Assembly (NCBI GenBank): GCA_037501455.1
Contig: CM074855.1
Location: forward strand, 56,303,001 to 56,367,000
Length of the DNA stretch: 64,000 nt
DNA from: Lantana camara
Lineage: Eukaryota; Streptophyta; Magnoliopsida; Lamiales; Verbenaceae
Direction of reading: 5' to 3'
Shown: piece by piece, positions 12,565-22,603 of the stretch
How positions within the stretch are numbered: the stretch's first letter is position 1
Layout of the letters: every line of letters begins with the position of its first letter
The notes under the pieces: model-generated
The model's database searches: none
What the model saw: only the letters and a program-made list of their open reading frames with translations
What the model was told of the DNA's origin: nothing
Position numbers and translations under genes: made by a program

Positions 12565-13977
12565 CACGTTCTCTGCTGATGTGACCCTCTCAATTTGCAC
12601 ATCTCCTCTTTTGATAATGTCACGGATTAGGTGATACTTCCTCATAATGTGCTTGGTCCGTTGGTGAGATCTTGGTTCTCTTGCTTGAGCAACCGCCCCA
12701 GTGTTGTCACAAAAAACAGAAATGAGGCCTTTCATGCTAGGAACAACATTCAACTCTTGAATGAAGTTTCTAACCCAAACACCTTCCTTAGCTGCATCAT
12801 TTGCAGCTAAGTATTCGGCCTCAGTGGTCGAATCTGCAGTGGTCGTTTGCTTGGAACTCTTCCAACTCACTGCTCCGCCGTTTAGGCAGAAAATGTATCC
12901 TGACATTGACTTAAAATCATCTAAGTCAGATGCAAAGCTTGCATCGCAGTATCCTTCGACAGTATGATCTTTCTGACCTCCGTAAACTAAGAATAAATCT
13001 TAAGAATATTCTTCACGGCAGCCCAGTGACCATCTCCAGGGTCAGATTGGAAACGACTTGTAACACTTAGTGCATAAGCCACATCCGGTCGAGTATATAA
13101 CATTGCATTCATTATGCTACCTATTGCTGACGCATAAGGTGTATGAGTCATTCTTTCCTTCTTAAGGTTAGTCTTAGGACACATCTTCTTTGAAAGACAT
13201 GTTCCTACACTCATAGGAAGGTTCTTAACCTTTGCTGACTCCATATTGAATCTCTTCAATACCTTGTCAATGTACATCGACTGTGATAGTCCTATTAACC
13301 TTCTAGATCTATCTCGATAGATTTTAATCCCAAGGATATAGGACGCATCACCCAGATCTTTCATCTCGAATTGGTTCGATAACCATAACTTAGTCACTTT
13401 CATGTCATCCTTCGAATTCCCAATAAGAAGGATGGCATCAACATAATGTACTAAGAATTGCACTGAGGTCTCCAATTCCTTTCTATACACACATTATTCA
13501 TTCGAAATTTGAATGAAGCCAAACGCTTTGACTGATTCATCAAATTGAATGTTCCAATTCCTAGAAGCCTGTTTCAATCCATAGATTGATCTTTGGAGTT
13601 TGCAAACCTTTTGCTCACTCCCACTGAATGTGAAACCTATGGGTTGCTCCATATAAATGTCTTTATCAATGTCACCATTGAGAAAGGCAGTTTTCACATC
13701 CATTTGCCATATCTCGTAGTCATAATACACAGCAATGGCAAGCATGATCCGAATAGACTTTTACATTGCAACTGGCGAAAAGGTTTCATCAAAGTCCACG
13801 CCGGGTCTTTGAGTGAATCCTTTTACAACCAGTCTTGATTTTGTAAGCTGCAATACTTCCATCAACTCGAAGCTTTCTCTTAAAGATCCATTTGCAACCT
13901 ATGGGTTTGACCCCTTCATGCAAATCTACCAAGGTCCAAACTTGGTTGGAGTTCATGGAATCCATTTCGGATTTCAT
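12565..13977 (-). pseudogene. Copia-1 pol: reverse transcriptase and RNase H, broken
   Basis: The minus strand encodes the copia RT (fragments 13789-13977, 13494-13745 and 12987-13490) and most of RNase H (12565-12906). It is recognised by the segment running from the Trp-rich RT start through QMDVKTAFLNG, YGLKQASRNW and the RNase H motif TTEAEYLAA. The RT active-site motif reads YVDA where Copia-2 has YVDD, so the second catalytic aspartate is gone. Stops or frameshifts separate the fragments, for example near 13490, 13750 and 12980. At 12564 the frame runs into the inserted solo LTR. The protein is expected to be inactive. Confidence 0.93.
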
Positions 13978-14085
13978 GGCTTCTATCCACTGTTCAGAGT
14001 CAGAATCTGAAAGTGCCTCCTCATATGTTAAAGGATCATTATCCTTTTGAGAGATTTCATGGAAGAATCCATACCATCTCTCCGG

Positions 14086-15613
14086 CTATCTAGGAGTGCG
14101 TTCAGAACGCCTTAGAGGAGGATTTACGTGTGTATCGATATTCGTTATTGGTTGTAGTTGATCAGAAGGAGACGTTTCTTCAGTGGGAGGCGTGGGCTCA
14201 CTTTGTACTTGCTCTAATTCTATGATCTTGCCTTTCTTTTCTTTAAGGAACGGTTCCTCAAGAAAAGTGACATTTCTGGAAACAAACACCTTTTGCTCAG
14301 ATTGATCATAGAAGTAATATCCTATGGATTCCTTAGGATAACCTACAAAGTAGCATGAGTTAGAACGAGATTCTAACTTATCTCCCACTGTCCTCTTCAC
14401 GTAAGCAGGACAACCCCAAATTCTTAAGTAAGAATATCTAGGGATTTTACCATGCCACATTTCATAGGGCGTTTTAGGGACTGACTTAGAGGGAACTAGA
14501 TTCAAAATCTTTGCTGCAGTTTCTAAGGCATAACCCCAGAAAGAAGGTGGTAAGTCAGTGAAACTCATCATGGAACGAACAATATCTAGTAGGGTTCGTT
14601 TCCTTCTCTCAGAAACTCCATTAAGCTGAGGAGTTCCCGGATGAGTCCACTGAGAGATAATCCCATTATATTTGAGATGATTAAGGAATTCTGCACTAAG
14701 ATACTCACCTCCTCGATCAGATCGAAGTGCTTTGATCTTGTGACCAGTTTGGTTCTCAACCTCCTTTGAAATTCTAAGAATTTCTCAAAAGCTTCAGATT
14801 TATACTTCATTAAGTATACATAACCATATCGACTAAAGTCATCGGTAAAGGTTATGAAATACTGATGATTGTTTCTTGTGCTTACACTAAGCGGTCCACA
14901 AACATCAGTATGGATCAAATCCAAAACCTTAATGACACGTTCCACAGTTCCTTTAAAAGGGACTTTGGACATTTTTCCTTTGAGACAGGATTCGCAAGAA
15001 GTTAACTCCTTAAGATCATTTTCAGAGAATGATCCTAAAGTGTTTATCTTGCTAATTCTGTTCTTGCAAATATGTCCTAATCTAGAGTGCCATAAGGGAG
15101 CTGAAACTTTGTCATCTCTCTTACGCTTCGTTTCTCGTTGTATATTCATAATATTGATATTCTGGGTTAGATAAAGTCCATTACTTAGAGTACCGATGTG
15201 AACGGAAGAGTTGTTCCGTTTGATAAAGTATTTACCATTCTAATATAAGTTTCATAACCTTCACAATCTAAAATTGGAACTAAAATTATATTAAGAATAA
15301 TGCTCGGTACATAAAGGACTTTATTTAAGACTAACTCAAAACTACATAAATCTAATCTAATTGTGCCTAAAGCTCGAGCTTCAACATTTGAGCCATCGCC
15401 GATCTTCAAGACACATTCTTCTTCTTTGAGTTGTTGGACTTCACTTAGCATCTGTACATCATTACAGATATGAGTTCCACAACCGGTATCACGTACCCAA
15501 GAACTAGAACTAATAGAAAGATTTACTTCAACGACAAAGATACTTTCTTTAGAGTAGCCTTGTACTCTGGGCAGTTTCACCTCCAATGTCCCGCTTTGCG
15601 ACAATGGAAGCAA
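14086..15613 (-). pseudogene. Copia-1 pol: protease and integrase, broken
   Basis: Fragment 15185-15613 holds the aspartic protease with DTGCGTHIC. Fragment 14586-15149 holds the zinc-binding pre-integrase domain (H..H..C..C) and the start of the integrase core with HTDVCG. Fragment 14086-14571 holds the C-terminal part of integrase. Compared with Copia-2, one A is missing in the run near 14765, which shifts the frame after the first catalytic aspartate and removes the later DDE residues from frame. Another single-base deletion near 15545 separates gag from protease. This is an inactive relic of the integration machinery. Confidence 0.92.
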
Positions 15614-16374
15614 ACATCCTCTTTCTGATCACGCTTCTTCTTTTGGGTCTTCCCCTTCGAAACGCCACCAATGGGCCTAAGGGGTTTCTTCTTCTTCTTT
15701 TGGGCTTTCTTGCCCTTACCTTTAGAAGGCCCAGAAGAGGAAGATGGAGCATTCACCATCAAAACCTTATTGTCCTTCTTGATCATTCTTTCAGCAGTCA
15801 CAAGCTGACTAATCAGCTCAGCTACAGTAGCACCAGCATGATTGATATTGAAGTTAAGGACAAATGGGTTGAATGATGGTGGGAGCGAAGCTAGCAACAA
15901 ATCCACTGAAAGCTCATCTTGCAGTGGCATGTCCATGGAAGCACGTTTCTCAGTAAGGGCGAGAAACTTGAGTCCATAATCATGGACACTTGAACCTTCC
16001 CTCATTCTCAAGTGGAACAATTCCTTTGAAGTGTTATACCTTGTAACACGTTCATGAGGGCGGTAAAGTTGGTCTAGGTGGTTGTAAATCTCCCAAGCGA
16101 ATTCCATGGCCTCATGCTGCCTTTGCAAGTCCAGAGACATGTTAGCCAACATAAGGCAATAGGCTTGGAGATTATCATCCTTCCACTTCTGAATCGCGTC
16201 CCGCTCGGCCCGAGTGGGAGCCTCCCCTTCGGGACTAGGCTCCCCTTCGAAGAGAACATAAGTTCTCTTCTCAGAATCTAAAATGAGTTCTAGATTCCTC
16301 AGCCAATCAAAATAGTTGGGACCAGTCAACTTGTTTGATTCGAGGATCGATACAAGGGGTTTTTTGGTTGCCAT
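15577..16374 (-). pseudogene. Copia-1 gag (capsid and zinc knuckle), truncated
   Basis: The gag frame opens at the ATG 16372-16374 and runs 265 codons. The order is a UBN2/retrotransposon-gag type capsid region, a Lys-rich linker (about residues 220-250) and the start of a CCHC zinc knuckle CFHCRKAGHW. It ends at a TGA at 15577 inside the knuckle, where Copia-2 has AGA, and the final Cys is lost. The matching ATG and N-terminus exist in Copia-2 (42779). Gag normally forms the virus-like particle and binds RNA through the knuckle. Apart from this stop the segment is well preserved. Confidence 0.92.
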
Positions 16375-16878
16375 CTCAAAACACGTAGAGAATCACAGAA
16401 TCTACGACCTAAATGGTAAAACAGAGAACTAGTGAGCATGCTGAATTATACCGATATACAAAAGATAAGGTCTTTAATCTAATGTAGCTCCCACTGTTTT
16501 TCAAAGATCTAGAATTCCCAAAGATCTAAGAGGAACACTTTCCCAATGGGTACTAAGATCCTAGGCATTTTACCTCGAACCCACGACTCGCGGACATTCT
16601 AAGTAAGAACCCCGGGTAGGTACTACTTGCCAATTCTAACACCTTTAGAACTCTTAGTAATTGTTTTTGCATCACCTATCTTTCAATATGGACCCACGAC
16701 TCGTGCGATATCCATATTTACTTAGGCCTTAAGCTAGACCCATCAATTATAATATCATGATCAAAACTTAGTTAGAACGACCCACGACTCGCTGACATCG
16801 CCCTTGCTAAAATTGATCACGAAATATTGATCATTTAAAATGATCAATTAGGTAACTAAGAACTAATAAGCTCCACTA
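16375..16878 (-). other. Copia-1 untranslated leader (3' part)
   Basis: This non-coding stretch precedes the gag ATG on the minus strand and matches Copia-2 42275-42778. It keeps three copies of the leader motif (about 16580, 16690 and 16783), reading CCACGACTCG on the plus strand. At 16878 it is cut by Gypsy-C; the target bases CACTA are 16874-16878. Confidence 0.88.
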
Positions 16879-17665
16879 TGTAGCACCCCTACACGTAGAG
16901 ATACCACACCCCCGAACTATAGGCCGATCCACATATGAAATGGACAACCCGTACATGAACTAACCTATAGCGAACGGGTGACAAATAAAAGAAAGGACGA
17001 GCTAGGCGGGACTATACCCCCAAAGCAATACAAAACCATGACATAAAAGTTAAAAGCAGAAGCATAATATCAACATTACTTATAGGTACCATATTTACGT
17101 CAAAAGTATAAATACTAATAGGTACCAACATGTATCAATACATTATACAGATAAAAGTCTCCAGATGATAACAATACAATAATAGACTAACTCTGAGATA
17201 CCACTATCAATAACATGAAAGTGCATGAAGTGCTAGACTCAACTGGATGACAAGACATGACTCCGACTCCCGCCTAGCACACGACCGCGACAACCTGAAA
17301 GGTGGGGCGTCAGTCCATGGAAGACTGAGTGAGGGGCAATACCTATATATTAGTACAGTTAACATGCAAGTTATAACCTCGGGTAAGGTTTTATAATTAA
17401 AAGTATTATACGTTCACAATAATAGAGAACTCGCCCGAGATTACAACTATCAATATTAATTACTGGTTCATTTCATGCAATCAATCAATACATGGCCCCG
17501 GCGAGTGAGGGCGGTCTCCAACCGAACTCCAAATGAACATGTACATGCTTGCTTGATTATCAATAAATAGGTGATCATGCAATACCATTATCGTGCAATC
17601 GTGCAATAGTGTAATCATATAACACGTTCATGGAATGGAAATCATGCAATAACCCGAGGCGCATC
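16879..17665 (-). repeat. Gypsy-C 3' LTR, outer segment
   Basis: Starts TGTAGCACCCCTAC and matches 62699-63485 almost base for base, with scattered substitutions (for example near 16915 and 16957). It is interrupted after GCATC (17661-17665) by element D. A TATA-like box at about 17344-17350 and the hairpin TCAGTC (17310-17315) / GACTGA (17323-17328) mark the likely promoter on the minus strand. Confidence 0.92.
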
Positions 17666-17686
17666 TGTAATGCCCCAGTTTTTCGG

Positions 17687-17756
17687 TATTTTTAAAATGA
17701 CATATGTGTTTACTAATTTGTGCAAATTAGTAAACACATATGTCATTTTAAAAATA
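17687..17756. repeat. Perfect 34-bp inverted repeat (fold-back)
   Basis: The arms 17687-17720 and 17723-17756 are exact reverse complements with only TG between them. The left arm is normal LTR sequence (also at 18516 onward, with small differences). The right arm is an inverted copy placed exactly where the LTR sequence breaks off. The structure would form a long AT-rich hairpin. Confidence 0.93.
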
Positions 17757-18483
17757 GATTTAAGGGTATTCGGGGAAGTCAAGCTCGGTTATTCAGAAAA
17801 GAGTTGGGTTGGTTGAATAAAGGTTATGGAAATGATGAAATTTCAAAGAGGATTAGAAACAGTAAAAGTCCGAAGGGAATCAAGAATAAAATTCGAAAAG
17901 GATCTATCATTATTTCGTTGGGGTACCCTGAAGAGTTTAAAGACAAGTCAAGCACTGAGTTCACTCCCGGGACAGACCATACAGTGGATAACAAACTTAT
18001 AACTCTAAATTATGCAACTACGGTGAACGGTACTTGTAGCATCCATGACACATGCATTCATGCAAATTTAATTTAAATACTTTCTATGTTATGTACTTTG
18101 ATCTCTTGTCATGTTCAATTTACTTGAAGTGTTTGATAGTCAACGTGAAGGATATTTGTTACCTGCTTCGAGTGCCTTATGTGCTTTTAATTATGTTCTT
18201 GCGTTGTGTTGCTTGGGAGTATTGGAGACTTCCTTGCTTTTTATTTTGTTGAGAGACGGGGTGCTCTCGTCTGTGTAAGAGACGGGGATTCTCTTATTTT
18301 TGTTTGAGAGACGGGGTGCTCTCTTTGCTTGTGAGAGACGGGGTTCTCCTATTGTTGCTCGAGAGACGGGGCTCTCTCATTGTTGTTTGTGAGAGACGGG
18401 GCTCTCTCCGCGTTGTTTGCGAGAGACGGGGAATCTCTCATTATTTGTTGGTTGAGTAGTGAATCCGAGGACGGATTCTTTTT
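17757..18483 (+). other. Element D internal 3' region, non-coding, with hairpin minisatellite
   Basis: The region is purine-rich on the plus strand and has no long credible reading frame. A stretch around 18010-18060 matches element E at 34420-34480 (GCAACTACGGTGAACGGTAC). From about 18250 to 18440 a unit of about 35-40 bp repeats, each holding GAGAGACGGGG followed by CTCTC, which can pair as a small stem. The polypurine tract follows. Confidence 0.75.
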
Positions 18484-18496
18484 AAGGGGGTGAGAT
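18484..18496 (+). other. Element D polypurine tract
   Basis: AAGGGGGTGAGAT lies directly before the TG of the 3' LTR, the expected place for plus-strand priming. Confidence 0.85.
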
Positions 18497-21131
18497 TGTA
18501 ACGCCCCAGTTTTTCGGTATTTTTAAAATGACATGTGTTTACTAATTTGCGCAAAATTAATTGGCTTTCAGTGTTATATAATTAACTTTCATTGTTTAAA
18601 TTGTTAAATAAGTGAGTAATTTAAATATATGCAATATTAAAATTGGAATTTATATGAGTAACTTGTGTGCCCCGTAATTTCGCGTTTAAATTATGTAATT
18701 GCTTAATTAATTGCCTTTGCTAATTATTAATCGTTACTTTCATCAATTTTCCATTATATGCATTTGTTATAATTTTATTAAATACTTTGAATGGATACTT
18801 AATTTTAGTTGAATATTGGAAGTATATAAATTCTAGGTCGATTTGCATTCACGTGACAAGTTGCGCGTCGTGACTATATGAAATGAATTCGAAATTTGGT
18901 GGAAATTTAAAATGTTGTAGATATGTGTGTCATGAATGTGTACGTATGCTCGTTTTACGTTTTCGGATTTGTTTAATTTCATTTTAAATTAATTTGGTAT
19001 GATTGGAACCAAACCGGGGCCTAACGAGCAATTAGCGCACCCTTAGTTCCGTATGTGATATCTTGAGCTTGGGAACTCGGAATCGAGTTCCGTCAACTCC
19101 TTTGAACTTGTAACGAATATTCGGGTTCAATAAATTTAACCTCATATTTTACTAAGATCATTTGGACTCCCGAAATCCAACCGAAAACCGAAACGAGTGC
19201 AAATCGGCCACCCTTAATCATTTTCAACATATCTCCCTCAAACCTTGACCAAATTAACCATAGTTGGAGGCTATGGAACCCTAGTTAAACCCACTATCTG
19301 ATCCTTATACCCCTAAACCGAAATAACCTTCACAAACAAGAGAAAAATCAGCCCCAAGCTCTGCTCCATTTTCATTCCCGTCACCATGCCCAGCCTTGGA
19401 GATTCAAGCTCAAATCTCTTTCATCTTTCATCCAACCTTCAAGGTGAGTTTGGGATTGTATTATACATTCAACATGTATCATTTTAAGCTATGCATCCCC
19501 AATTTTGAGCATGTGTGGAGGAGATTTTGAGGATGTGAAGAAATAGTTAGGTTTTATTCCAATATGATGATCTCTCTCATTCTTTGATGATTTAAGTTGA
19601 TTCCAAGCATGAATATGATTGTTTAAACTTCCTCTTTACATCCATGATCATGTATTTTATGGGGGATAAGTATTTCACGAGTTGCCATTAATAAGATTTT
19701 GAAGAAAATGTATGAATTGATCACTTCATCCTTCATCTCACATTTCAATCTTTGGGCAGCATGTTTGCATGATGTTTTGGAGTTGTTTCATCTCATATTT
19801 GTGATCATTCCTTAGCTGAGTATGTTGGTTAAAGATTGGCCTCGTTTTACCCTGTTTTTTGCTGCGTTCTGCTCCAGTTTGAGCAGGTCGCGGCCGCGAT
19901 CGGACCAAGAACAATCTTGGTCGCGGCCGCGACTCGTGTGTGCGTGTTGTGGTTGTGTCTCTCAGGTCGCGCCCGCGACCTGAATCCTTTGCATTTTAGG
20001 TCGCGCCCGCGACCACTGTACACATATGATCTCGTTAATTGCATAAAATTGCATGAAAATTCGGATTTTATTCGGTCGCGACCGCGACCATTTCATGAGT
20101 AATTTGGGTCACGCCCGCGACCCCTGCATGGCTGCATGAAAATTCATTTTTCAAACCCCATTTGCATGGATTTATTGGATTGTTTTTGGTTCCTTCACTT
20201 CATCAAAATGTCATATAATGTGTTAACTCGTATGTTATGAAGTTTTATAATTTTTCATGAATTATTTTCCGAGTTGTGGCTTCATATGTCTTTAATGCTC
20301 CTAATGCAAGCTTGCATGGATCTTTTGCGTCTAAGATGAACCCTAATTGCTTGCTATCTTTTATTTTATGACTTGTATGATATGTGTACACACTATATGA
20401 CGTGTTATGCTTGTTAATTGGAATTCTTGGATTGATTTGGCTTGACTTATGAAGAATTTGAACCTAAACGAATTTAAATGTTACAAGTATGCTTTGATGC
20501 TTCATATTTGAACCTTAAATGACTTCCTATTTCTTGATAAGGGCTTATATGAACTATATGCATAGAATACTATGTGTTATATGTACTATTTGAATTCCTT
20601 GGTTTATGTGATATGATTTATGAAAGATATGAAACATATGAATATGAATCACTTGATTATATGACCTCATCACATGATTTATGCTTCTGATGCATCTCAT
20701 ATCATGGGTATAGTATGCCGTGCGTCTATGTGGTCTCATTTCGAGTCGATTCTCACAAGGACACATTGTTTCTTCATTTGTACAGTTCGTCTCCAGGGCG
20801 GAGACTTCCGTTTGGAATAGGCACCCGCCATACTTATGCCTTATGTCTCGTGGTCTTCCAGGTGAGGGTGTTTTCGTTCTAGTTATATATTAAACCCTAC
20901 AACCCTTATGTGAAAAGCTTTGGCCAATGCATGTGATCGGATTTTGTTTCCCGTTGCATTATGTTTTGTTGGTTGGTTATAATTGCAGGGCCTAAGTTCC
21001 GCCTAGCTTAGGAGGTTTGTTTTGTTTGTCTGCCGTTCGCTATGGTTTGACACGGGTGCGGACTTCCCATTTCGTTACTCGTGTTGAGCCATAGTGCGGG
21101 GGATGTGGTGCCTCACGTACGGGGTGCTACA
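18497..21131 (+). repeat. Element D 3' LTR
   Basis: The LTR is 2635 bp, starts TGTAACGCCCCAG and ends GGGGTGCTACA. The last 140 bp share the CCGCCTAGCTTAGG and GTGCGGGGGATGTGG blocks with the other gypsy-type LTRs here. It carries a GC-rich palindrome array at 19886-20123. No gene is supported within it. Confidence 0.9.
19886..20123. repeat. Array of GGTCGCGNCCGCGACC palindromes in D LTR
   Basis: Six copies of a CpG-rich palindrome lie at about 19886, 19919, 19965-19980, 19999-20014, 20074-20089 and 20106-20123. The three in the middle keep both arms fully; the first two have one decayed arm and include NotI-type GCGGCCGC. They stand out against AT-rich surroundings. Confidence 0.9.
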
Positions 21132-21690
21132 GCATCCGTGGTGCCAGACTCGTCCCTAGTCTCCTTCTTCCTCCGATTTGATGATGGGATTGCAAGGCCC
21201 CAACATCCAATCTCATTGAGCAGAGGGTACATGAATCCCTGAGCCCGGAGCTCCTTCCTCCACTAACCTCCTAGCGGATTCAAGGGTGACCCCAAACGTG
21301 ATGAGGATAGTGCCAGAGTTACCCGTCAGCCCTTGCTTTCCCGGTTGGCTCTAGTCACTACCCTCGGGCCCAAACGTGAACGATCATGCTACTCGCCTAA
21401 AGATGCACGAAACAATACATGGCTTGCTTGCTTGCTTGAATATGACTTGAAATGATCAATGATTTATAGAGACTACAAATATAAATACCTTTTTGGCCGA
21501 AATATCACATAAGGGATATACGGGTTCTATATCACTAGCAATTAAACCTCACCTTTACCGAAAAAAGATACGTAGGGCACGGCCTACGGGGCTTGCTCCT
21601 CGTCCCTACGAAGCTGGTCTGTACAAAATAGACGTGTACACGTGAGACATGACTCTAAATGGACCAAATATGACGAACGGCGGAAATGCA
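21132..21690 (-). repeat. Gypsy-C 3' LTR, middle segment
   Basis: The sequence resumes the LTR after element D, beginning with the repeated GCATC. It matches 63481-64000 as far as the window allows (about 21651). The next few dozen bases still resemble Gypsy-B LTR sequence around ACGCTCGGCAAAATGCAT (55025-55042), so the LTR probably continues a little further. Confidence 0.85.
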
Positions 21691-22603
21691 TCGAGATGAC
21701 GAGGAAAATGCAATGTGGCATGATAACATGTTGTTTCAGTACATATTAGCACATATAATAGCTTACCACATTGGTAACAGGTTCCAAAACATTCATAGCA
21801 CGTGCATCATATTTCGCATTAATTATTTACTCTTCTGGCCTTATGTTTATCCGTGCATTTCTATTTGGTTTCGTTGCGCTAATGTGATGCATAGTTGCTT
21901 GATGTAAACGTGACACATGCATCGTCAATTTTAACCCGACATGCACTCTAGTGTTTAATTGATAGGAAATTCTTTCATCCCAACTATCAAGTATTACTTA
22001 ACCGAGCTACTTTCGAATTCAATGAAGATGACTTCGGGGAAACAAAGACTTTCAAGTAAAGGATAGGTTAATGGAAACGGGAATTTATAAAGAGAAGCAA
22101 GATTAGAGTTGATTGCGGGGTGTTTGGATCAGACTAGATTAGGAAAGGGGTTAGGGCATCAAGCGAAGTAGAAGGGAAGTTGAAAAGCAAAACTTTGGGG
22201 TTGGCTTTCGATTAAATCCTCCCTAATGGGAATTATTCATCCAGAACTTCGACAAAAGAAGAAGCGATGGAGTTCAACACGGGACCATAGAAATTTAAGG
22301 GGGAGAACGTAACCAAGAAGCAAAAATTAAAACTTGAAGTTGTGGCTGAAGAAGTAAATAATAGAGATAACGAAAGTGCAATTAGGAAGATTCGGGGTTA
22401 TGTTAGTGAGCGGAAATGAATAAGACGACTTTAACGGTTGGCCATTAAAATGAAGGGTTAGGCCACTAAATTCGGGCTGAAGATTTTCACGACGAATTGG
22501 GAAGATAGTTCATTGAATTTTCTATATATGTAAGTCGATTTGAAGATGGAAGAGTTACGGAGAAGTTAAGGAAACTCTCTAGTTGACTTATCGAGAGGGA
22601 ATC
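21691..22603 (+). other. Junction of Gypsy-C LTR with 5'-incomplete element E
   Basis: Somewhere here the Gypsy-C LTR gives way to plus-strand internal sequence of element E. I cannot place the boundary because the matching part of the other LTR is outside the window and no TGTAAC LTR start is present. From about 22000 the sequence is purine-rich on the plus strand and resembles the region before the polypurine tract in D and E, with no long reading frame. GAATC at 22599-22603 is the target duplication of Gypsy-A. Confidence 0.55.

Larger units (their letters stand above)
7068..16878 (-). mobile_element. Copia-1: decayed Ty1/copia element (3' LTR, gag-pol, part of leader)
   Basis: This is a minus-strand Ty1/copia element inserted in the satellite. 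It opens with an LTR (TG at 7068, CA at 9022), then a polypurine tract, then broken gag-pol in reverse. It stops at 16878 inside the untranslated leader, where Gypsy-C is inserted. The rest of the leader, the primer site and the 5' LTR should lie to the right of base 64000. A solo LTR (9134-12564) splits its last coding segment. It is the same family as Copia-2: LTR, leader motifs and protein align along their length. The likely target duplication on the left is CCGAT (7063-7067); its partner is outside the window. Confidence 0.93.
17666..21131 (+). mobile_element. Element D: deletion derivative of a gypsy-type LTR element
   Basis: The 3466-bp element has TG...CA ends and a target duplication GCATC (17661-17665 and 21132-21136). 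The first 57 bp or so are the start of a 5' LTR (TGTAATGCCCCAG), matching the start of the complete 3' LTR at 18497. The 5' LTR then breaks off in a perfect inverted repeat, and the sequence continues with a non-coding internal 3' region, a hairpin minisatellite, a polypurine tract and the 3' LTR. There is no primer site, gag or pol. Most of the 5' LTR and the whole coding part are missing. Confidence 0.87.

Noticed and set aside
21685..21690. GAAAT at 21685-21690 as the left target duplication of element E
   Set aside because: The sequence after it does not start like an LTR and still resembles the Gypsy-C/B LTR. A second GAAAT near 21965 has the same problem.
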